Of a stretch of DNA of 6,649 bases, positions 1-5,374 are shown one piece after another. A program made the position numbers and the translations under genes. Within the stretch, counting starts at the first letter, position 1. Every line of letters begins with the position of its first letter. Source of the DNA: an uncultured Bacilli bacterium (lineage in GTDB: Bacteria; Bacillota_I; Bacilli_A; RF39; UBA660). Under the pieces are notes generated by a model. It saw only the letters and a list, made by a program, of their open reading frames with translations. It had not been told where the DNA came from and made no database searches. Location: the NCBI GenBank assembly GCA_944359595.1, contig CALVSV010000076.1, positions 1-6,649 on the forward strand. Direction: 5' to 3'.

Positions 1-1475
1 TTACCAAATCTAGCAGGACCAGATACCACTCCTGGAGATGAAGGAATCCCCCTATATACACCTTCTTCAATATCGTGATTAAGAGATTGAGATATATCTA
101 ATTTTGAAGTAACAGGGCGATATTGCAACATTACTAAATTATTATTTAATATCATCCACTCAAAATCAGCAACATCGTTATCATCCCGGGCAACTCTTTG
201 CTGATATTCTAACAATTCTTTACCAACATCTCCAACATTACAAACAAGTTTCGTTTCTGGCCCCTGGCCATTTTCCCAAATTTCCCTATTAGGAGAAACT
301 TTACCAGAAACCAACTTTTCCCCATTACCAGACACATACTCCATATAGCCACTATTATTATTTTTACCAATCCATACACCAGCATACTCGGGCTCAACAA
401 AATCTTGGATAATTACAGCCATATTAGGTTGACCCAAATTGTTAGTAGCAATATATTGCTGTAATCTAGAATTATTTTTTGAATTAATAACTTTATCAAT
501 ATTATCACTTAAAGAATCGAAATCAACATCTAAATAAGAATCAAACATCCCTGCAAAAGAATTATTTTTACCATCTTCAATATCAGCAGAGCTTCTGACT
601 GAATAATGTCCATTTTTCATTAATTCAGAGTGCTCATTTACATCAAAATTAGAAGCAGTAACAGGAATGACAAAAGTTCTAGGGATTTCCACACCGCAAG
701 CCCTTAATACAGTAAGCCCATAAGCTTTACCACCAACTAATTTTACAAGTTCATAATCCATACCACACAAATAACATTCAGCCAATTCATCGATAGAAAT
801 TAAATCTTTAGAACACAACTCTGCAAATTTCTTATACATAAATGGACTTTCAAATTCTACATCAAGAGGTATCGAATATCTTTTTATATAATCATCATGT
901 AATGCTTCCAAACTAGGTTCTATAATTGTTTGATAATAGCCATGTTGCTTATCTTGCCATTCTTTTAAAACCCTATATTTTTGTAATAAATCATCATATA
1001 AATATGAATCATCTAAGCTTGCTTCTTTTAATACCTTTTCTCCATCTACAGATAAATTTCCTTTATCAAATCTAGATATTACTTCAAGATATCTATCACC
1101 ATATTTATTTTTTATAGCTTCAATTAAATCTGTTGAAAAGGAAGCTAATTCATCTAAAGATTCTAATATACCATAATATACTAAACCTCTCGTAAACGTA
1201 CGGTAATAATCTTCTCCTTTTTCTAAATTATTAGCACTTTTAATATATAAGTTTGTTTTATTTCTAAGTTCTTGCATAATAGTATCGAGTTCTTTTGCAG
1301 ACACAGTATCATTTCTAATAGAAATATACTGCTTTATTTCATCCATTAAATCATGATCCTTTGCACATTCTAAAAGAACAATTGTAGACCATGTGGATAA
1401 GTTCTTAGGAAAAAAATTATCACAATAATTAAACTTAAAATCCCTTAATTCTTCTAATGATACAGCATTACTCAT
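1..1475 (-). CDS. PPDK/PEP-synthase-like ATP-grasp protein with long N-terminal extension (3' end outside window)
   Basis: The open frame runs from ATG at 1475 to the window edge without a stop; 491 residues are visible. Motifs of the pyruvate phosphate dikinase/PEP synthase ATP-binding domain appear in order: GGKAYGL at residues 248-254, VRSSADIED at 293-301 followed by SFAGMFDSYL, then FEW (E439) and LQYRPVTS (Q451, R453), matching the family's conserved ATP-binding Arg, Glu, Gln and Arg. GIPSSPGVVSGPA (476-488) is the entry to the phosphohistidine swivel domain; the catalytic His would lie beyond the window. Family members split ATP and pass phosphate through that His to pyruvate, an antibiotic hydroxyl (rifampin phosphotransferase) or a ligation reaction (PigC). 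Residues 1-230 are mostly helical-looking and unrecognised, whereas the GGK motif normally sits near the N terminus; C234-YL-C237 lies just before it. In this operon a peptide-tailoring phosphotransferase or ligase is more likely than central metabolism, but that is inference. The domain call is firm; the substrate is unknown. Confidence 0.85.
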   Translation of the reverse strand, partial: MSNAVSLEELRDFKFNYCDNFFPKNLSTWSTIVLLECAKDHDLMDEIKQYISIRNDTVSAKELDTIMQELRNKTNLYIKSANNLEKGEDYYRTFTRGLVYYGILESLDELASFSTDLIEAIKNKYGDRYLEVISRFDKGNLSVDGEKVLKEASLDDSYLYDDLLQKYRVLKEWQDKQHGYYQTIIEPSLEALHDDYIKRYSIPLDVEFESPFMYKKFAELCSKDLISIDELAECYLCGMDYELVKLVGGKAYGLTVLRACGVEIPRTFVIPVTASNFDVNEHSELMKNGHYSVRSSADIEDGKNNSFAGMFDSYLDVDFDSLSDNIDKVINSKNNSRLQQYIATNNLGQPNMAVIIQDFVEPEYAGVWIGKNNNSGYMEYVSGNGEKLVSGKVSPNREIWENGQGPETKLVCNVGDVGKELLEYQQRVARDDNDVADFEWMILNNNLVMLQYRPVTSKLDISQSLNHDIEEGVYRGIPSSPGVVSGPARFG

Positions 1476-1477
1476 AT

Positions 1478-3025
1478 TTACACCTCTTTATAATTAATAC
1501 TAAAATCCTTTCTTTTCAAATAAAAATAATCACATCTATTTAATAAGTCAGACTTAATTCTATTAACTTGACAAACTTTTTTATTTTGATTAAATTTTTT
1601 TATAATTGCTTCCATTTTTTCTCTTTTATCACCATAAAATCTATACGTAATATTAATATTACTACAATCACAATCTATTTCGTCACAAATTTGAGAATTT
1701 CTAGATAGCACAAAAACATTTAAACCAAACAAATCAATGTATTTAAAATGACTTATAAAATATAAAGTCTTATATATATTTATATAATATTCATTAGGAT
1801 AACCAATCATAAAAGTAGAAGCAACAACTATGCCACTAATATAGAAATTTTTTAACACACCTTTTATACTTTTTATATCAATTCCCTTATTCATATGTTT
1901 TAATATTCTTTTATTATAACTCTCTATTCCAAAAGATACAAATGTACAACCACTTTTAGCTAATTGTTTAACATTATCTATATCTAAATATACCTCGCTA
2001 ATTCTTGTTTCCATCATCCAACATATATTTATTTTATTACTTATTAAATAATTAGCAAAATCCAAAATAATGTTAGGAGGTATACACTCATCAACAAACA
2101 CAATTTTATCAAATCTATTATTATTATACATTTCTTTTACCATTTTAAAAATTTTCTTCACATTCATTGGCATATAATTTCCATAATGATAATAATGAGA
2201 ACAAAACTTACATCTATGATAATAACATCCATAATTTAATAACAAAGGCATTATTCTATCTCTTGATAAATATTTTTCTAAAGAAACACTTGAATAATCT
2301 AAAAAATAATTTTCCACATTATCCAAAATATTTTTTTCTATAAACCGAGTTTTATTCCTTACAATAATATTTATTAAATCAGCATTCTTACCTAAGCAAT
2401 ATGAAATTGCATTTTGAAAAGTCTTAAGATGATTAAAAATTATAATTGCATTTACAAAATCGCCCTTATTAATTAATTCATCACAATTCCGATTTATTTG
2501 AGTTAAATAATTTCCACCCCAAATAATTTTCACACTTTTATTAACACATTTTATTCTATTAGATAAAGCAATAGCCATAGGAACTTGAAAACCATATGAC
2601 ACATTAACAAAGATAATATCTTTATCATGAAAATCATCCAAAGGAAATAATTCAATAAAGTTTTTTATTTTATTACTGACAATTATAAAATCATCTATAT
2701 TTTTTATAGGATATTGAAAATTAAAGCCACGATTATTCTGATAAATTATACCAAATTGTGACAAATATTTATTAACTGCTTCAATAAACTTATGATTTGC
2801 ACTTAACAAGTCTTTTGAGCTATCTTTGATATCATATTTAATTTTTTCGATATCTTCACCAAATTTTTCAAAATTTGCATTAACAAGAAGATTGTTTAAA
2901 AAATAGTCAGTGTAATCATACATTTTGTAGTTAACTTTATTATTTTTTAAATATGTGCTATAAAGTATATTTTTTATATCTGGATAACTAAAAGTAATTC
3001 CTGGCAATGTATATAAATAAATCAT
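1478..3025 (-). CDS. Cobalamin-binding-type radical SAM enzyme, probable peptide methyltransferase or C-H tailoring enzyme
   Basis: This 515-residue protein has the two-part layout of cobalamin-dependent radical SAM enzymes. Residues 1-45 and about 125-215 look like the Rossmann-type B12-binding domain, with IIFVNVSYGF, a following helix, then IIWGGN (167-172); there is no DxHxxG motif, which is commonly absent in this group. The radical SAM core starts at GCYYHRCKFC (266-275), with probable [4Fe-4S] ligands C267, C272 and C275. That spacing is CX4CX2C rather than the usual CX3CX2C. Later core signatures are VFVDE (309-313), FGIES (365-369), LKHMNKGID (375-383) and MIGYPNE (406-412). The last 70 residues carry scattered Cys (C447, C452, C454, C485, C498). 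Relatives methylate unactivated carbons in peptides and natural products or rearrange them. The ATG overlaps the aminotransferase stop (ATGA), and no independent ribosome site is visible, so expression should be coupled to that gene. Substrate on the neighbouring precursor is inferred. Confidence 0.85.
   Translation of the reverse strand: MIYLYTLPGITFSYPDIKNILYSTYLKNNKVNYKMYDYTDYFLNNLLVNANFEKFGEDIEKIKYDIKDSSKDLLSANHKFIEAVNKYLSQFGIIYQNNRGFNFQYPIKNIDDFIIVSNKIKNFIELFPLDDFHDKDIIFVNVSYGFQVPMAIALSNRIKCVNKSVKIIWGGNYLTQINRNCDELINKGDFVNAIIIFNHLKTFQNAISYCLGKNADLINIIVRNKTRFIEKNILDNVENYFLDYSSVSLEKYLSRDRIMPLLLNYGCYYHRCKFCSHYYHYGNYMPMNVKKIFKMVKEMYNNNRFDKIVFVDECIPPNIILDFANYLISNKINICWMMETRISEVYLDIDNVKQLAKSGCTFVSFGIESYNKRILKHMNKGIDIKSIKGVLKNFYISGIVVASTFMIGYPNEYYINIYKTLYFISHFKYIDLFGLNVFVLSRNSQICDEIDCDCSNINITYRFYGDKREKMEAIIKKFNQNKKVCQVNRIKSDLLNRCDYFYLKRKDFSINYKEV
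1481..1489 (-). promoter_or_regulatory. Ribosome binding site of the PPDK-like gene
   Basis: The minus strand reads AAAGAGGTG TAAAT ATG. The Shine-Dalgarno sequence lies inside the last codons of the upstream cobalamin-type radical SAM gene, whose TAA stop (1478-1480) is two bases from the ATG. It fixes the ATG at 1475 as the start and indicates coupled translation. Confidence 0.8.
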
Positions 3026-4011
3026 TCCAATTTACTAATTCTTTCTATTACTATCTTAGAAAATTTTTCATCACTAATCCAAACTTTTATGAACATAATA
3101 TCATTCATTTTAAATTTTTGAATACCAGGAAGGTTACTAAGTAAATCATAACATTTATTGAAGTCTTTTTCTTTTTTAAAAATTAAACTTATAAAATTAC
3201 CTTCTGATTTAATAATCATAAACTTTTTATTATGCTTTAATGTTTCATAAATTAAATCTCTATTACTTTTAATATATTCGATAGTATTATTAAAAATATT
3301 CAACATTTTTTTATCATTTAACAATTTTATCATAAATCTAGCCGAATAGGTTGAAATCGAATGTGGAGCTATAAACGTATTTCGTAATCCGCTTATTTCT
3401 TTTTTAGTAATTAAATAGCCAATTCTAAAACCAGATGCAAAATAAGTTTTAGACATACTTCTAATTATCAATATTCTATCATTTTTTAAAGCCAAATCGA
3501 CTAAACCACTTTTCTTATTTGAAAAGGCAATATAGGCTTCATCAATCAATAAAGAACCATTAAAGATTAATAAAATATCTTCTATTTGCTTATCAGTAAA
3601 TCTTTCACCAGAAAACCATCTAGGAGAAGATATACATAACAAATCATCTTTTGTACTTTTAATTTTTCTTAATTGATTTATAAAATCATTAGCAGTTAAA
3701 CAACTAATCATCTCAGAATTTACATTATTTAATCCTATATTTCGAGTATATAGACCAAACTCCGGCAAAGAAATAAATATTTTATTCCAAATTTTCAAAT
3801 TTAAAATCACCGTAATTAGCTGACTACTACCCGCCCCTAAATAAATATATTCTTTATTAATATTTAACTTTTCTGCAATTGTTGTTAATAAAGGATCAGA
3901 TAATTGATTATTCATATCGTAATTAAAATTACCATCAACAAAATCCATCTGATACTTTTTTAACCATTTTTTTAAAACTTTATTATCTTTCCATATTGAA
4001 GCTGAAGCCAT
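3022..4011 (-). CDS. PLP-dependent fold-type I aminotransferase-like enzyme, HisC/CobD-related, with altered active-site residues
   Basis: The 329 residues are short for HisC (about 350-360). Fold-type I landmarks, in order: YLGAGSSQ (57-64), LPEFGLYTRN (82-91), LLIDEAYIAF (154-163, Asp for the pyridine nitrogen), RSMSK (184-188, K188 the Schiff-base lysine) and GFRIGYL (194-200, R196 for the PLP phosphate), then SEGNFISL (269-276). This is the pattern of histidinol-phosphate aminotransferase and threonine-phosphate decarboxylase. Two expected residues differ: the NPNNPTG-type loop is SPRWFSG (129-135), placing W132 where Asn normally contacts PLP O3', and the C-terminal LRI(T/S)xG strand is FIKVWIS (307-313), placing K309 at the arginine that normally binds the substrate alpha-carboxylate. 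The enzyme is probably PLP-binding but retargeted, perhaps to the peptide or a cleaved, modified fragment. It lies 18 bases after the precursor stop and overlaps the next gene by four bases. Transamination, decarboxylation and elimination all remain possible. Residue equivalences were judged by eye. Confidence 0.85.
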   Translation of the reverse strand: MASASIWKDNKVLKKWLKKYQMDFVDGNFNYDMNNQLSDPLLTTIAEKLNINKEYIYLGAGSSQLITVILNLKIWNKIFISLPEFGLYTRNIGLNNVNSEMISCLTANDFINQLRKIKSTKDDLLCISSPRWFSGERFTDKQIEDILLIFNGSLLIDEAYIAFSNKKSGLVDLALKNDRILIIRSMSKTYFASGFRIGYLITKKEISGLRNTFIAPHSISTYSARFMIKLLNDKKMLNIFNNTIEYIKSNRDLIYETLKHNKKFMIIKSEGNFISLIFKKEKDFNKCYDLLSNLPGIQKFKMNDIMFIKVWISDEKFSKIVIERISKLE

Positions 4012-4015
4012 ATTT

Positions 4016-4025
4016 ACCTCCTTTT
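4016..4025 (-). promoter_or_regulatory. Ribosome binding site of the aminotransferase-like gene
   Basis: The minus strand reads AAAAGGAGGT followed by AAAT and ATG at 4011. The match to the anti-Shine-Dalgarno sequence is near perfect and lies in the 18-base gap after the precursor stop, so this gene can be initiated independently of the precursor. Confidence 0.85.
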
Positions 4026-4029
4026 GTCA

Positions 4030-4155
4030 TTAGCAAGTGTCAGAACAGTAATTACCGCCCAACTCTGCTAAAGTTGTATCATTATTTGTTGCAAATAAAT
4101 TTATTACTTTTTTTCTTGAAAAAATTTTTTTCACAGCAGCAACAATTTTTTTCAC
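4030..4155 (-). CDS. Candidate RiPP precursor peptide (41 aa) with Gly-Gly step and Cys-containing tail
   Basis: GTG at 4153-4155 begins a 41-residue peptide ending in TAA. The frame stays open upstream to an ATG at 4254, but that would place the start inside the radical SAM gene, whereas the GTG sits seven bases after a perfect GGAGG. Residues 2-21 are cationic and amphipathic (K2, K3, K9, K10, R14, K15, K16 among I/V/A/F/L). Residues 22-32 are ATNNDTTLAEL, followed by G33-G34 and the tail NYCSDTC (35-41). Small size, location between radical SAM maturases with probable leader-binding domains, a Gly-Gly step and a tail of reactive Tyr, Cys, Ser, Asp, Thr and Cys all point to a modified-peptide precursor. 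Gly-Gly is often the cut site of C39-type peptidases, but the hydrophobic spacing before it is not canonical. No signal peptide is evident and I recognise no family. The final product could be a cross-linked peptide or a small molecule cut from the tail; this is inference. Confidence 0.78.
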   Translation of the reverse strand: MKKIVAAVKKIFSRKKVINLFATNNDTTLAELGGNYCSDTC

Positions 4156-4160
4156 TCTAT

Positions 4161-4170
4161 CACCTCCTTT
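4161..4170 (-). promoter_or_regulatory. Strong ribosome binding site that decides the GTG start of the precursor peptide
   Basis: The minus strand reads AAAGGAGGTG ATAGA GTG, with seven bases between GGAGG and the GTG at 4155. It is among the best ribosome sites in the window, fitting a peptide needed in excess over its enzymes. It lies in the 31-base gap after the stop of the upstream radical SAM gene. Confidence 0.88.
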
Positions 4171-4186
4171 ATTATAAGTTATAACC

Positions 4187-5374
4187 CTACAAATGATTTT
4201 CGACTCTTTGCTTTGCCGCAATACATACTCTGCTATTATTATTTTCTTTAGCAATTAATTTAAGAAACTCATATCGTTTTTTACTTAACCAAATAGTATT
4301 AAAATCTTGTTTTAACACATTACCCAAACAATAACTTTTTATAAATGGGCAACAATATACATCCCCATTATAATCAATAGTACATTTACCTATACCCGCC
4401 GAACACTTCCAATGTTCAGTTTGCAAAAATTCTTTTTCACCATTATCCAATAAATACACCTTGCTATTACAATTCTCATCTGGCATATCTGCGTATAAAA
4501 GTCTTTGACCTTTATCTATTTTTTTTACTTCCTTTTTTAAATTATCCATAAAATAATCATGCTGTTTTTGTGTAAGTTTCATACTAGATGTAGCATTTCC
4601 AGAATCGATTAAATTAGATATTTGTATTTTATATACACCTATCCTACATAATAAGCCATATAATTGAGGAAGTTCCTGATAATTAAGAACTGAAAGCACC
4701 GAATTAGTAGTAACTCTATATCCCTTAGAAACTATTAATTTTATATTTTGAATCGTTTTTTTAAAACTACCATTTCCTCTTATGATATCGTGATCTTTTT
4801 CCATACCATCAATACTTATAAAGAAATCTAATTTTTCGACTGGCAAGTATCCTAAAATCTTAACTAGTTTTTTTTCAAAAGTGTCCAATAATAAAGCATT
4901 AGTGAAAATATTAACCTTAATATCATTTTGTATTAACAAGGCAACTATCTTAGGAAGCGAAGATACTAGTAATGCTTCTCCCCCAGTAACAGTAACTTCC
5001 ATAACGTTACTATTTATTAAACTACTGGTAATTTTTTTTAATTCTTTTTCACTAAGCTCTTTATTATCTAGTCTTCCTAAATAACAATGCTTACATTTCA
5101 AATTACATTTATTTGTAATTTTCCACTGTACTTTTAAAGGAAAATCCAAATTTACATTATTATCATAATATTCTATTTCTTCGATTTCTTTTTTTAATTT
5201 TTTTAGTTCTCTATTTAAGTTAAATCTGCTCATATGTAGTTCTTTAGCAGCTTTTGAAAAATCAGTAGTAGTATAATATGAATTAATTATATCAAAAGTA
5301 TACTCATTAACTACATAATATTTATTATTAATATTAATAATAAAGCGATCATCATCAATTTTCCTTTTTTTCAT
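4187..5374 (-). CDS. Radical SAM peptide maturase with N-terminal PqqD-like RRE and reduced SPASM domain
   Basis: This 395-residue protein has three parts. Residues about 7-66 resemble a PqqD-like RiPP recognition element: strands RFIININNKYYVVNE, helix TFDIINSYY, then helices through FSKAAKELHMSR and a Lys/Glu-rich helix. Known elements of this kind bind precursor leaders. The radical SAM core follows, with CNLKCKHC (C90, C94, C97, canonical CX3CX2C), TGGEA (130-134) and FISIDG (185-190). The C-terminal region begins like SPASM, with CSAGIGKCTIDYNGDVYCC (C324, C331, C341, C342), C349-LGNV and the IW (361-362) signature, but has only C384 where CX2CX5CX3C is expected, so probably one auxiliary Fe-S cluster. 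Related N-terminal-RRE enzymes (CteB, PapB) make thioether links from Cys, and that chemistry on C37 and/or C41 of the adjacent precursor is the leading guess. It starts 20 bases inside the upstream radical SAM gene and ends 31 bases before the precursor. Confidence 0.9.
   Translation of the reverse strand: MKKRKIDDDRFIININNKYYVVNEYTFDIINSYYTTTDFSKAAKELHMSRFNLNRELKKLKKEIEEIEYYDNNVNLDFPLKVQWKITNKCNLKCKHCYLGRLDNKELSEKELKKITSSLINSNVMEVTVTGGEALLVSSLPKIVALLIQNDIKVNIFTNALLLDTFEKKLVKILGYLPVEKLDFFISIDGMEKDHDIIRGNGSFKKTIQNIKLIVSKGYRVTTNSVLSVLNYQELPQLYGLLCRIGVYKIQISNLIDSGNATSSMKLTQKQHDYFMDNLKKEVKKIDKGQRLLYADMPDENCNSKVYLLDNGEKEFLQTEHWKCSAGIGKCTIDYNGDVYCCPFIKSYCLGNVLKQDFNTIWLSKKRYEFLKLIAKENNNSRVCIAAKQRVENHL

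Noticed and set aside
209..400. Open frame of 63 codons on the minus strand
   Set aside because: It lies wholly inside the PPDK-like gene in another frame; the reading frame with the PPDK motifs is the real one, and this one has no ribosome site or recognisable motif.
4051..4085. Canonical class II bacteriocin double-glycine leader
   Set aside because: The Gly-Gly is present, but hydrophobic residues fall at -3 and -6 rather than the usual -4, -7 and -12, and no C39 peptidase is in the window. A cut after Gly-Gly stays possible but unproven.
4030..4155. Methanobactin-type system, suggested by an aminotransferase next to a Cys-containing precursor
   Set aside because: No MbnB/MbnC-like proteins are present, and the maturases here are radical SAM enzymes with RRE domains.
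3996..4184. Plus-strand open frame of 62 codons opposite the precursor peptide
   Set aside because: Its sequence is low-complexity (Leu/Phe/Gln runs), antisense to the precursor and its ribosome sites, with no ribosome site of its own.
4172..4184. Short inverted repeat TTATAA-G-TTATAA before the precursor
   Set aside because: It is six bases of pure A/T, self-palindromic and expected by chance at this composition; too weak for a terminator or operator.
4156..4254. Longer 74-residue version of the precursor starting at ATG 4254
   Set aside because: It would overlap the upstream radical SAM gene by 68 bases and lacks a good ribosome site, while the GTG at 4155 has a perfect one at seven bases.
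4187..4260. Frameshift as the cause of the short SPASM end in the N-terminal-RRE radical SAM protein
   Set aside because: Reading the other two frames through this stretch gives no CX2CX5CX3C pattern, so the short end does not look like a simple frameshift.
4881..5084. Plus-strand open frame of 67 codons
   Set aside because: It is antisense to the radical SAM core that contains TGGEA, and has no ribosome site or family signature.
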